A stretch of DNA of 64,000 nucleotides from Symsagittifera roscoffensis. Taxonomy: Eukaryota > Xenacoelomorpha > Acoela > Convolutidae. Positions 12,107 through 23,651 of this stretch are shown here, piece by piece (the stretch's first letter is position 1; each line of letters begins with the position of its first letter). The stretch spans positions 22,019,547-22,083,546 of the forward strand of contig NC_087067.1 of NCBI RefSeq assembly GCF_963678635.1, written 5' to 3'. A model generated the notes under the pieces. That model saw nothing but the letters and a program-made list of their open reading frames with translations. It was not told where the DNA came from and did not search any database. The position numbers and the translations under genes were made by a program.

Positions 12107-12200
12107 ATAGAGAGGGAGAGAAAGATAGAGAAAGATAGAGAAAGAGAGCGATAGAGAGCGAGAAAGGGAAAGAGAGAGAGAGAGAGAGAAGACTGACAAA
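11999..12200. repeat. (GA)n microsatellite
   Basis: Around 200 bp of nearly pure GA/AG repeat with scattered GC and AT interruptions, between the two LINE remnants. The Ser/Leu-only translations on the minus strand are artefacts. Confidence 0.95.
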
Positions 12201-12439
12201 GAGCTGGAGGAGGATCTGAAAGAGAAAGAAGATGCAAAAGAGGAGTAAGAGAAGGGGAAGAGCAGGTGCGGAACAAGGGAGAGAGAAGATAAATATACTT
12301 TTTTAATGGTCAGATCGTTCTTTTAAGTGGTCGCCTAGTTCGATATTTTTATTTTCTGTTGATTCAATCGGTTCTTTTCCAGTCATGGAAAAATAGACTA
12401 CTCATGCTTGAACAAACTACAACAGCTAATCAGTATCAT

Positions 12440-14515
12440 AAAAGAAACAACTATGCAAGTAAACAGATGTCCATCGATGGTTCAATTCTTTGCTGAACAC
12501 AACCATGCGTCGGTCTCCAATTTGATGAACGGGATCCACGAATACAACTGATCGAAGGTCTGAGAAGCACAATCCAAGTCAACGTGGATTCCACGAAAGC
12601 ACTTGACCATGCTAATTTCTTTTCCTTCTCACTGATCATCGAAGCAAGTCTTTTGTAGAACGTGGTAGCAAATTTCCACATACCATTCGTGCACGAAATT
12701 TCAAGAGGTGTGATTGATCTATGTAAAACTTCTCTGATACGTTGCCCATTGCATTTTTTCTTTGTACTTTTCATGCTTCCAGTACACACTTGACAGACAG
12801 AGTACCAGAATTTGATTTCGAGCGAAGATTGAATACTCTTACATCAAAGATTGCCTTTCCAATTCTGCCTCTCCAGAAACCACTGGCTGAAATAACAAGG
12901 TTCCCACTTATTGATGTTCTCAAAGCAAAAAACTTTTTCAAATAAACGCTCTAAACGCGATTCGACTTCAACATTAGAGCAACTTTTTTTCTCACTTCAT
13001 TATGCCAAATAGCTGGGAAGTCTCCTCCGGTGGAGTAAGAAAAGGAATGCTCAACCGAGAGTTTTTTCAACAAACACAGTGAGTAAGAACATCTTTTAGC
13101 GGCAATTTTTATCGCAAGCACAATGAATCCCGAAACGCAGCCTTTTTCACGCAAAAACCATGTTGTTCTAACGACAACAACTTGAGGCAGTTTGACGCAC
13201 CTCTTTCGTTAGCCAGTTTAAATTCTCTTGAGGATGTAATATTGACAAGTGACTGCAACACAACTCCTTTCTTTCTTTCGCTCGCTGCTCGTTCTACTTT
13301 TTTATTTTAGTAGATACTCGTTTCCGCCTGTTTCCAACTCGGTCTAAATCAAAATCGCTTGGCAAAATTCTCAACAAAAATCTTAAAAAGTCTCTCGAAG
13401 TCTTTGAATTTTTGAGCGGCGTCTTTTTTGTATTGATGATTTTCAAATCACCCAATCTTGCCGGAAGCTCCAGTACAGGTCTTTCAATGTCTCCTGGTGA
13501 TAATATACCAAGCAGTTTCGACAAAAATTACGTTCTGATTTGGCTCCCGCGTTTGGTAAGACTCCCTTAAATTCATCTTGGCTACAGTCGATCACACTCA
13601 TCATGTAATTCCACTTTGGAATGAAACTATGCGTAAAAGCTGCAAAAGCACAGTGTGACTGCGTCTCAGCAATGTGAGATAAACTCTCAAGATCACTTAT
13701 CCATCCATCTCATTTTTTAAGATCAAGAAAATCAAAGAACTTTCCTCTACTAATCGCGCATCCCAAGTAGTTGTGTCCCTCTGTTAAAATCATCATCCCA
13801 ATTCCAGAGAAAACACGCTCTGCAAAGTCCTAGTGTTCATATTTACCAACAAGCTTAGTCTTGGATGCATATGAGAAGTACCCATACTCCGTTCAGAGTT
13901 TTTCAACGCTTCCCATCATTACGTCACTTGATCAAACTTTCCACCTCTGCAGCAAAATCATCGGTATAAAGAAACTGCTTAACAGGGTCACGGAGTCGTT
14001 TAAATAGAGGTAACAGAGCTACACCATGCAATGGCAAACCTTCAGGTCTGCTCTGATTAGTACCTTCCTGCGGCGAAAGCTTTTCTCTGTCTGAAAACAT
14101 TTTTGCAGGCTTTTTGTAAAAATTGATGAGAAACTTAGCCAAATTTGGGCGCTCAATATTCATGTTCAGCAAAGCAAGCTGTCTGTTGAGCTCAATAATT
14201 GCATTGCTCGCATCAGCTAGCAGCACTCTTTCAGTTTCCCATTCAATAAAAACCGACGTAAAGACGCCCGTTGTCCAGATGGGACGTACCAGCTTCAACC
14301 AGCAGCTCAGACAAGATTGTACAAAGTCTGCTCTTGGAAAATATTCTGCGTTCAACTTCTCAAATACCAATTGGTCTGACACCTGGATTTTTGTCCAAAT
14401 CAATGAGACGAGAAGCGGTTAATGCATGCACTCCCTGAGGATCTGCTACCGAAGTAGATAGTTTACGAGATGTCATGGCCAATGTTTCACACAAAGAGTT
14501 AGATTTGTTACCGCA
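12440..14515 (-). pseudogene. Second LINE reverse transcriptase remnant, different family
   Basis: On the minus strand from about 14510 downward: a segment reading LDKNPGVRPIGI just after ALTASRLI, then DASNAIIELNRQLALLNM, then QEGTNQSRPEGLPLHGVALLPL and the catalytic box YTDD (about 13950). Further down are ERPVLELPARLGDL, a VEHSF...GGDFPAIWHNEVR segment that resembles a decayed zinc-finger-like C-terminal motif (near 13000), ASGFWRGRIGKAIFDVRVFN (near 12850) and FYKRLASMIS...LLRPSISCIRGSRSS (near 12600). This order matches a LINE family common in cnidarians and other invertebrates. Several frameshifts and stops make it inactive. Confidence 0.8.
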
Positions 14516-15089
14516 ATTCAGCACAACTTACCAGTCAACTTATCGGCAAAACAATGATATAGCATAACAAACTGTCACTCAAACTTTCTGTTTGTGTTTT
14601 TTCAATTAAATGAAATTTAGTCTCAAATTTGTGCATTTGACTGAATTTCGAAATCAAAACTGTTTTTTTTTACACTAAAATGGTGGAATGGATTGTTATT
14701 CCGCTTCTCAAATTTGATGATCAAAAAATAATTATATGTATTTATTTTTTTGTGTGTGTGGTTATCTATGGCTAGTTCCAGATGTCAATTCAATCATGGT
14801 AAAATTTTGTTGTTTTTCACCCCACTTTTACAAGTAGCAAACATTTCTCGATGCGTTTCTAATTTGATGGAAGATTGTGCAAGTTAATCGGTCTTCGCCG
14901 CTTAAGTTTTCTCAAAGTTTTCTCAAAGTTTAAAAGTTATTCGAATTTTTTAAAAGTTTTTCGCTGAACAATCTGGATATTTTTTTCCGAGTTGCCTAAA
15001 TATTACGTTGATCTATTTCGAAAATTTGTCTGAATAGTATGTGAACACTTGTAAAAAACCATCCGAAATTTTTATTAATTAACTAACGT
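14516..15089. other. Intergenic DNA, nothing recognised
   Basis: T-rich sequence between the LINE remnant and a decayed hAT-like copy. No ORF, repeat boundary or RNA gene found. Confidence 0.5.
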
Positions 15090-15491
15090 CACGGGCGGAT
15101 TGAGGCTGAGGCGCATTTTCAAATTTTTTTTTTTCGATTTTTCATAGGTCGACCGAACTGCTTTTCCAAGCCCTCTCAGAATACTTAAAAGCCCAATTTT
15201 GAATTAAAAATTTTGCGCTCCGGGCATATATTTTTTTAAGAAGGTCAAAAAGGCAGTTTTAGGAACAATTTGGAAAGTTTTGACGTGAACAAATTATTCG
15301 GGTTGGTCGTAGAAACAATAAAATGGATGTCATAAAACAATAGCAAAGGGGGACCCTTTGGTTAGTGAGGAGGTCGCTGCCTGGAGGGGAAACGCACTCA
15401 TTTTCAGCCGACCAACACTAAAGTTTTTTTTAATGAGAAAATTTTGAAAATCTATCACCTGCACCGCGAGTATATCCTAGATCCACCACTG
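15090..15491 (+). mobile_element. Diverged hAT-like MITE
   Basis: Starts CACGGGCGGATTGAGG and ends CTAGATCCACCACTG, with internal blocks (GGTCGACC near 15148, GGGGGACCCTTTGG near 15349) shared with the other copies. The flanks ACTAACGT and ACTACCCA match only partly, so the duplication, if present, has decayed. Confidence 0.65.
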
Positions 15492-15632
15492 ACTACCCAG
15501 CAAAATTTATTTGCCTTTTATGGTTAGATTCAGGAATTTTGAAATTTTTCTGAAAACCTCGTAGTGTTGGTTAATAGTTATGTTTTATATTTTATAATTT
15601 TTACTCGGCTGTTGCCATCCTGTTTTCTAGAA

Positions 15633-17141
15633 TTATTTCTTAGTTTTCTTAGTTGCTGTCGCGGACCCCGAGCTCTTTTTCTTTTTTGATTCTTCTTATT
15701 TTTCTTTCTCGTCTTCCTTTTCATCGTCTTCATTCTCGTCTTCATTTTCGTCTTCTTCCTCGTCTTCTTCCTCGTCTTTTTCCTCGGATTCTTTCTTAGA
15801 TTCTTTTTTTGAATCCTTCTTAGAGTCTTTTTTGGAATCCTTCTTTGACTTTTTGCTGTCTTCTGTTTTACCACCCGAAGACTTACTTCCTTTTTTGGTG
15901 CCAGTGTTTGCTTCAGATTCTTTAGGCTGCTCAGTTTTGTCCTCATCGTCGTTTTCGTCTTCGTTATCGTCCTCATCCTTGTCGTCATCTTCCTTGTCGT
16001 CCTCTTCGTCATCTTCCTTGTCGTCTTCATCGTCGTCTTCATTGTCATCTTCATTTTCATCTTCGTTTTCCTCATTGTCTTCGTTAGATTCTTCTTCGGA
16101 TTTATTTGTGGACCCCGTTTCAACCGTATTTTCACTTTCTTCGTTTTCTTCATCATCTGATTTTTTCGAATCCTCCGAAGGCTGATTGAAAATGGCTTTG
16201 GGGTCTTGCACTTCATCTTCGCCTATCTTTTCACTCGGCATATTTCCTTCGTCGTCTTCATTATCCTCGTCGTCTTCCTTTTCCTCATCATCTTCATTTT
16301 CATCGTCTTCATTTTCATCGTCTTCGTTTTCATCGTCTTCGTTTTCGTCTGCTTCGCCTGCTTCCCCTTCTTCATTGCTCGCCTCTTCATCTTTAGGGTT
16401 CCGATTCAACTTATCTTCATTATTATCCAAATACCCTTCATCAAACTTTTCCATATACGCTGTAACAAGACAAGCTGTGAAAATGATAAAAATCATGGAA
16501 AAGAAAAAAGCGGCCCAAATAATGTACAGCGCATAGCCGTAACTTGTATTCTCTTTGAGACCATCTTCGTAATTGTTCACGCAGTAAACTGTGTACAAAG
16601 CACAACAAATGATCAACAATACCCAATGGACCGCGAAAAAAGGCGTGTTTATTTTTTCATATTCTTCTTGTTTGACGACCGAAACAATCGAGCTGCAAAT
16701 GCACGCGACGCACATCAAAGTTGCGAGAATCAGGAAGATTTTAGTTGCGATGCTCAGACTTTTCAACGCATCAGTCGGGTACTTTTCGATATAAGTGGTA
16801 TTCGTTGTGTCATTGTGGGAAAAACTGACGGTCCAAAGTCGAACATCGCTGGTCGAATTTTGGTACTTTTCTTGAAGCTCAACTGGAAATCCAGTTCCGT
16901 TGATGCCCTTGAAGATTTCAGGGAAGTTCATCCAGACTAGCTGGACGTGCCAGGCTGTCTGAATATCCATAATGATCATGTTTTCCTTGTCTTTTTCGTC
17001 CTTTGCTGTCGTTCCATTTGGCGGCGGCATGTGTTCAAACTTACACGTGACTGCGACGCCGGCTTGAACAATTATTTCGAAGATCAATACTATGACCCAT
17101 ACGCACAAGCAGCCGATGTAAAATGCGCGCGACAGCTTCAT
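15633..17141 (-). CDS. Four-pass membrane protein with long acidic cytosolic tail
   Basis: Starts with ATG at 17141. The first in-frame stop is TAA at 15696-15698 (481 residues); the same frame then runs 20 more codons, ending in KKTKK, to a TAA at 15633. Transmembrane segments lie near residues 7-31, 132-156, 167-188 and 203-229. The first loop (32-131) has N-glycosylation sequons at N42, N81, N95, N110 and N114, and the second at N198. This gives a clear topology: N-terminus inside, both loops outside, tail inside. The 250-residue tail is almost all Asp/Glu/Asn with Lys/Ser blocks (KKDSKKDS repeats). The layout is tetraspan-like, but I do not recognise a family; the claudin cysteine pair is absent. 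No intron is needed. The inner TAA could be a nonsense change, readthrough or sequence error. Confidence 0.75.
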
Positions 17142-20126
17142 GATGCCCTTAGTTACAACCGTATTTTGCAGTGCTTGAAAGAGTCCATTACCAAGAAGTC
17201 AGTCATTGTAGTTGCGATTTGATTTTGTTCTGTTGAAAAAAGTGACTTTCGACTTTTGGATACATATACTCAGAGTCAATTTGCATGTACAAAAATTAGA
17301 ATCATTAGAGCAAACCTAGAGATCTGACAGATAACAAGGCTGCTTGTATCAAAATACAGCCTCGAATGTTCCAACTGCCTCTTAAATAAACAAGGTTAGC
17401 CGATTGCTGGGCAATAAGAAAAAGCAAATCAAAAAAGAAAAGCAAATCAAAAAAGAGGATTGTCCAATTTTTTTTTCTAGAAAAAGTTATTGAATTTGGT
17501 GAAAAAAGCGAGAAAAAGCGTTGAATTAAGTTTTGAAGACATTAAAGCAGCGTCAAATTCAAGTAGAATTAAAAAATGGGAGGTCGGCTTCTCAGCAAAA
17601 TATCCTGTAGTTTAGTCTGAAGCATTCAGACCAGTTTTTCTTGAAGTTGAGACTACATTTTTTAGAATCCGAATCACGACCGACCGGATTTCGATTTCTC
17701 TTAAAACAAGTTTTTTTATCTGTTTGACTGCTACCAAAAATCTTTTTGAACCTCTGTCACGTTATCAATTCAACAATTTTCATTACAAAACTTTATATAT
17801 TTATATCTTTGATTCGGCAAATTTTTTGAAAATCTCGTACAGGAAAATAGGGTATTTGCCAATTAAGTATGTGTTGAGTTTCACAAAAATAAATTCGTGT
17901 TGATCCTTAAAACAAATATTCTGCTTTTTGAGGCATCGATTGACAGTTTTGAGTGCAATATACTGACTTAGTTTTAAATCTAGTCCAAAGTTTTTTTGGT
18001 TAGACCATTCATTCTAAATTCAAAAAGGCAAGAACCAAGAAAAATTGAAAACGTTCTTGATTTTATATTACACCACAGTCAGCCGGCAAAAAATAAAGAA
18101 TCTGGTCAAACCACTGGTTTTAAACCATTTGGCAACTCTTTATACGATTGAAATATTAGTGAATTATTTCTTTTTGATTATTATACCTACTAACACATCA
18201 GTTTTGGACAACTGGAGCCTAGCCGATAATAACCAATTTATCTTTTTAGTTTCCCTATTTTTGTACTAACACCAATGCCTATTTGTCGGGTGGGTTCAAG
18301 TTTGAGCCAGTTTGGTTAATATCAGATCAGTTTTGGTTCAGTGATCGATTCCCGGTTTGTGGGGGTTATGAAGAAAGTTTTGGGTCAGAGACTAAATTCT
18401 CACAATTGAGCACAAATGCACCAGGTTTAGAAATTTTTCTATTTTTTGCTTATTTTGCCGGCTACAGCATAAAACAGAAGCAAAAAGACTACGCAATTGT
18501 AAAATGAGCACAATTTGTTTGTATGAAAATTATTTTTTTATTGAAAAAAAGAACAACGGAATGTTTGTGCTAATTTTTTTTTCCATGATTGAGGCGACTT
18601 TTGGCAATAAAAGAAAAAGCTAGTTTCATTAAATGATTTTGATGCCACATTGAAAAATTGAAAAATGACTGCGCGTTACAGTAATAAGATTTTGTCTCCT
18701 CTTTGTCGCATTCCCTCTCTTGATTTGGTTCGCCCTTACTCAGCCTCTCCTAATCGCGTTCAAATTTCAGTTCCGTGGTTGACTGACTACTACAATCTTT
18801 GGTCTCTTGTCTTGAGCTCGTGTCGTTTCAAATCCGTTTCTCGTCGTTCTCATCTCAAGATCAACTGGATATCCATCCTCGCATTCGTCCCCTAACCTCT
18901 CATCTACTTCCTCATCTCCTCCTGACGTAAATTATCATTGATTGCATTGCCATTCTTGTCTTTTGCTCCCATCGTTGCATTTCTCGCATGGCCTCCATTG
19001 TTCCCTTCCTACTAATTACTTCTTTCCTCTTTTCCTCGTCCTGTGTTGTAATTTGTTCTGCTGAAGGGATTAGCGAAGCCACATTTGTCAGAATTGGTCT
19101 TAGTTTCTTTCCATTTCATCTTGGACATTCGTTTTAGGGAGCCAGACATGCGTTTTAGTAATAAGATTTTGCTCAGAAAATGAGACAAAAGTGTCCGCAC
19201 GTGTCTCATGTTCCCCTTTTTGTTTTCTTCCACTTGTTTTCGTCAAAATTGAAAGCCTGGACAGCCCTGGACTGCTGGACAGCCCCTGTATTACTGCCTC
19301 ACCTAGTTTCCGCAATCATGATGGGCATAAGTTCCTCGCATAAAGAGAAATTTTGGGGAATAACCTCTAGACATTTCTACTTCACACAATCGGGAACTTT
19401 CAAAAAAAGAGCAAGGAAAAAATGGTGTACCTCTTTGACTTTTTTCTTGATTTTCCTTGAGATTTTAAAGTCAGTACTGTCTCAAATCAATCTCCTCGGG
19501 TTGTAAGAAAATCAATTCTTTCTTTCGCGCTCTTTCTTTACTTCTCTTTTGGTTGCCTGGATGTTCTGATGCGCCTGTTTTTTGACCTTATCTTTTTTGT
19601 GACATCAAGGTTAAAAATTTTCCTTTCAAATTAATTCCAATTGATATAGACAGCCCCATCGCTAGAAAATGTCAGGTTTTTGACTGCTTACCAAGTATAT
19701 AGGACACTGCATCTAAGACCTTGGCTAGACATTTTCACGAAACTTTTCTTTTGGCATTATTAAAGTTCAGTTTAACAATTTCACATGACAAATTTTCTTT
19801 TTGGCGAACTCGTAACTCTAGTTATTTTCACTCTTGTTCTTAATACTTTGCCCGCAATTTATTAAAATTGAATTTTGAACTTTTGTGTCTTTTTGACAGC
19901 TCCAAGTTATCAGACTTCCATTTACGCAAGCCTGTAATTTTCATGGATTTCACTGTAATACCAATCATTTTCAACTTTTGAACCAGCCATTTTTTCATAA
20001 GAAAGATACTTCAACTCCTAAGTGAATCGAAATTAGTTTGCCAAATCAGTCAATCAATTTTTCAATTGCCCAAAGTTTTCAATTGTTCAGTCAATCGCTC
20101 ATCAATTATTGTTCACTCAAAGTTCA
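17142..20126. other. Intergenic DNA between the membrane-protein gene and the retroelement
   Basis: About 3 kb without a recognisable gene. 18660-19560 is richer in T and C, with short unconvincing reading frames. The promoter of the membrane-protein gene should lie just above 17141 on the minus strand, but I see no certain core motif. Confidence 0.5.
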
Positions 20127-20536
20127 TGGAACCTGATCTAAACTATATTTTATGATTGGATAAATTAGATATTTTACCACTGTAAAGTATTTAATATTAA
20201 CCAATCATGATCCATCTAACTAACAACCCACTTATTTGTAAGTGCTGAAATTACTTGTAATTTCAGCACCAGAGAGATTTGATTTTAACTTAGAAATTAG
20301 TTGTCTCTCCAAGAGAACTTCAGCAGCCGCAACAAACCAGTATACCCTAGATCTATTGAGCCTAGCAGAGACTAGTTAAACACCCTGAGACTAGAAAGTA
20401 TAAGAGTAAGATTAGGATCGGTATTAGACTAAGAAGTTGCACGAATCTATCCGGCCGAAAATAAGATAGCGTGACGAGCAGACGGTGTACCCTATCCGAA
20501 ATTACTCTATGATTTAACCACCTCGGTCCTAACTCA
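20127..20536 (+). repeat. 5' LTR
   Basis: 410 bp, starting TGGAACC and ending CTAACTCA, i.e. the usual TG...CA. By eye it differs from the 3' LTR at four positions with no indel. A TATA-like TATATTTTA lies about 17 bp in. A GTAAGT splice-donor-like hexamer at 20238 abuts a perfect hairpin. Confidence 0.95.
20242..20269 (+). promoter_or_regulatory. Perfect 13-bp hairpin in the 5' LTR
   Basis: Arm GTGCTGAAATTAC, a TT spacer, then the exact complement GTAATTTCAGCAC. It is present identically at 38742-38769 and, with a partly compensated stem, in the diverged solo LTR at 44584-44611. As RNA it would be a stable 13-bp stem. A role in 3'-end formation, packaging or splice control is inference. Confidence 0.8.
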
Positions 20537-21782
20537 TCTGGTGCGACCATAAGTCTGGAATAAGACCTTAATAGCTTAGAATTAACCAACAAATAGATTA
20601 GAATTTAGACAAAACTTTTTCAAAATGTTATACGATAATAATTTAATCGAAATGTCTCTACGACTCAATAGATCAGAGCCGATATTCCATACGATAATAG
20701 AACTACCCGGAATTGGAAGAAGTCCTCAGACGACATACGACAAAGTAGAAACTTACCAAATAGTTTTATGATCGTACGGCAAAAGCCAACACAAACTTTT
20801 ATATTTAGAATCTTATTAGCAATGAATTTAGATTTTCATTTGCAAACATAAAACTTTGAAGTCAATCTTCATGATCATTTCAGGCGCTAAACAAAATTAT
20901 TAATTTACAATAGGGATTGATAAAAAGATCTCAGATCGTTTTCCTAATTTCTGCAGTCTTATATAAAACATGTTTGAAAAATATTTATTGAAAATGAAAA
21001 TAAAAATTAGTAGCATGACAATAAATTGTTAGTAATCATAAAATCATCTGTTGTCCCAGCTTCATCACCTAAACATAACAGCAATCATAAGCTAACTAAT
21101 ATCATTAAAAGACTAAACTTTTATCTTAAATAAATTTAAACCAATTTTAAACTTAAATTTACTTAATTTTAAAAGTTAGATCATCAAGGCTTATCCTTGG
21201 ATCTCAATAAATTTTTTATTTCTTTAAATTTAAAACCTGATCATCAAGGCCTATCCTTGGATCAGAAAGAACAATTTTGTTCTCCCCCACCCACTTAACA
21301 AGTGTCTAACGACCTCAAACGTCGATTCACTATCCAACCCTTCCAAAAGACCCAAGACTAATAGAAATTTTTAAATAAAACTAACCATTCAAATTAGGAT
21401 AAACAGTAAAGAACTTCGGTTATTCATCCTTCACTTGAACCCTCCTCTTACCAGACCCAGGATAGATCTTAAATCTTAATAAGTATTAAAATAGTACCTA
21501 ACGAACTACTTGCGTTCTAATTATACCTGAACCTTGTGGATCGATTTACCATTCTCCAACCCTTGAACACAATCACTACCCCTAAGTAAGATTAAGTAAG
21601 TTAACACCTTAGCTTAGACTAGTCACGAGACAGTAAAAAATCATTCCTTGGAATCGATATACTTTTCCCTCCAACCCTAAATAAAAAGACCCAGGTTAAG
21701 CTAACCAAAAAATCGTAAGGACTAACAGTCTAAGAAAATAGAAAATACCTAACAACTTTTTGCATCCCTCATCCTAAACCTT
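20537..21782 (+). other. Repeat-rich 5' leader of the retroelement
   Basis: 1.25 kb with no long ORF. At 21179-21203 and 21239-21263, exactly 60 bp apart, two copies of a 25-bp hairpin occur (arms GATC..CAAGG and CCTTGGATC). From about 21320 to 21690 a degenerate unit of roughly 110 bp recurs about four times, recognisable by CGATTTACCAT..CCAACCC-like cores near 21324, 21430, 21541 and 21654. The leader should hold packaging signals and could hold a splice donor or insulator-like repeats. These roles are inference. Confidence 0.6.
20539..20556 (+). promoter_or_regulatory. Candidate primer-binding site
   Basis: TGGTGCGACCATAAGTC begins two bases after the 5' LTR; TGG is the expected complement of a tRNA CCA end and the position is standard for Ty3/Gypsy elements. 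I cannot assign the primer tRNA. Confidence 0.5.
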
Positions 21783-22244
21783 ATGTCATTCAAAAATCTA
21801 GGAAATAAACAAACAATGGTTTTACACAACTGTGAGATAGATAACCAAAAATACGATCTTGTCATCACACCTCATACACAAACAGTTGGATACATTAGAA
21901 CAAAACGGCTAACAATAAAAAGAAAAATAATAAACAAACAAAGACAAATCACACGAAAAAGATTTTCAAAAAATAGAAACGTATTTTCAGAATCAGAAGC
22001 CAGCAATTTAGATGAACTCTACAAATTAAAAGAATCAATTGATAAAAATTGTCCCATTCACGATCAAATATATTTTTCCGATTCAGAAACAACTTCAAAT
22101 TCATCAAAAAGAGGAAAAAGAAGAATAAAAAAGCAATACAAACACAAACCAGTACACTTGTATAATTGGAATCAACCAATTAGACACATCGATAGTTATA
22201 TATTAACAGTCATTAAACGAAAAAATGAGCCACACTCAAAGTGA
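21783..22244 (+). CDS. Basic pre-gag ORF, 153 residues, function unknown
   Basis: The first long ATG-initiated ORF after the leader, intact from 21783 to TGA at 22242-22244. It has two strongly basic tracts, TKRLTIKRKIINKQRQITRK near residues 40-60 and SKRGKRRIKKQYKHK near 107-121, separated by an acidic/Ser stretch. These look like nuclear-localisation or RNA-binding segments. Its last 20 nt overlap the next ORF, whose ATG is at 22225. A separate basic ORF upstream of gag is unusual for Ty3/Gypsy elements. A regulatory, Rev-like RNA-binding role is speculation; it could also be an extra nucleocapsid-like protein. Confidence 0.6.
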   Translation: MSFKNLGNKQTMVLHNCEIDNQKYDLVITPHTQTVGYIRTKRLTIKRKIINKQRQITRKRFSKNRNVFSESEASNLDELYKLKESIDKNCPIHDQIYFSDSETTSNSSKRGKRRIKKQYKHKPVHLYNWNQPIRHIDSYILTVIKRKNEPHSK

Positions 22245-23651
22245 CGATAGTCCAGATGACGAAGAGGTTTACCCCTTCCTCATAGATGCACCCGATAATA
22301 GAGGGCAACATGATTTTTGCAAGAACTTACTCGTAAATTTGTTTAAACCCGGAATCAGTCCATGTAAAGCAGAATTCTCGGAAGTAAAAATCAAAAGACA
22401 AATTATTGAACATTATTTGAAAGATATATGTAACTTAACACAACAATATGGAATCTACACCATAGAATTCAGCACACCAAATACGAATCATCGTAAATAT
22501 GTAATTCAAACAGATGATCTTGAATTAGAATTTTCAAAAGTATTCTTAGAATATATTAAATTATACAATATCACAATTCACAAAGAGCAAACTCTATATT
22601 CACTAACGAAGTTTTTGCAATAATATTTACCTATATTTCTATATTAGAAAAAACAGAATTTCAAAGTATCTCACCAACTGAAACATCCAAACATACAAAA
22701 GTACGACATGAAATCACGTTATAATCCACTTTTCTACATATAATCAAAGAAAATTTCACTAAAGATGATGTTTCACAACACACAAAACATGACTTACAAA
22801 AAATTTTGGCATGGTTTATAATACATTATTTCACACATAATATAGACTTAATTTCACAAGCAAAAAAAAATTTCAGACCTCAAAATCCAAATGATGATAC
22901 TGCCATTACAGAACAATCAGACACCGTTTGGGACCCTGAATGATCTCATCCTATATTTATAAATATCCCACAATCAATCTCAAGTCAAGCAATAAGTACA
23001 ATATCTTACCACAGAGATTATGTAAAAGTAGTACCACTAACCATTGATGCAACACCATTAAACTACAATACATTTTTACCTGATACACGAAATAACAGTT
23101 TAAATTCGACCGTCATACACAATGAAAACCTTAATGGAACTAGAAATCTTACACAACAAGATATTCAAACACCATCACACTTCATAAAGGAAGAAATTGT
23201 CCAAACAACAACAACACAACAAAGTATTTCACCAATACATCCAAATTTAACAACACCAAGAAATACAAATACTTCACTGGCACAAGTAACCTTTCAATCA
23301 ACCGTTAAACCTTCGGTTGCTCCAAAATATTCGCATATGGATTATCAAACATATAGACCCATGACAGTACCATCAAAACCACGAAGAACGTTCACAAGAA
23401 ACACTTTTGCAGAACACGATTATAATTATGCACATTCGTCAAAAACAAACTACCCCCCACGAAAAACTAATCATAATCATGTATGCTCTCACTATTGGGA
23501 TAGCCCAATAACAACAACCAACTCAGTAATTTTTCGAACTAATTCACATCCTCCACAGGATCATAGTGAAAATTACCCATTCTTTCAACAAAATAAAAAT
23601 AAAAAGCAAGCACCTCATCATACGGATTACTTATCATCTGATGATGATTAA
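22225..23651 (+). pseudogene. N-terminal Gag or pre-gag ORF, interrupted
   Basis: Begins as an intact 132-codon frame (22225-22623) with an acidic N-terminus and a folded-looking C-terminal part. Homologous-looking coding sequence then continues in another frame from about 22590, so a frameshift is likely. That second frame has in-frame stops TAA 22722, TGA 22941 and TAA 23649, and is otherwise open into the Gag core. The middle is Thr/Asn/Gln-rich and disordered. I recognise no domain. Position and frame continuity argue that it is the long N-terminal part of Gag, but a separate protein is possible. Confidence 0.6.

Noticed and set aside
11983-12276. Ser/Leu-only reading frames
   Set aside because: Translation of a GA microsatellite.
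15578-16216. Minus-strand 212-codon Lys/Arg/Thr/Met-rich frame
   Set aside because: It is the shifted-frame shadow of the GAN/AAN-repeat tail of the four-pass membrane protein.
15832-16940. Plus-strand Ser-rich and Phe/Ile-rich frames
   Set aside because: Antisense translations of the same repeat tail and membrane segments; composition is dictated by the real minus-strand gene.
18665-19506. GC-richer plus-strand frames as possible exons
   Set aside because: Pyrimidine-rich low-complexity sequence makes chance frames likely; no coherent exon chain can be built.
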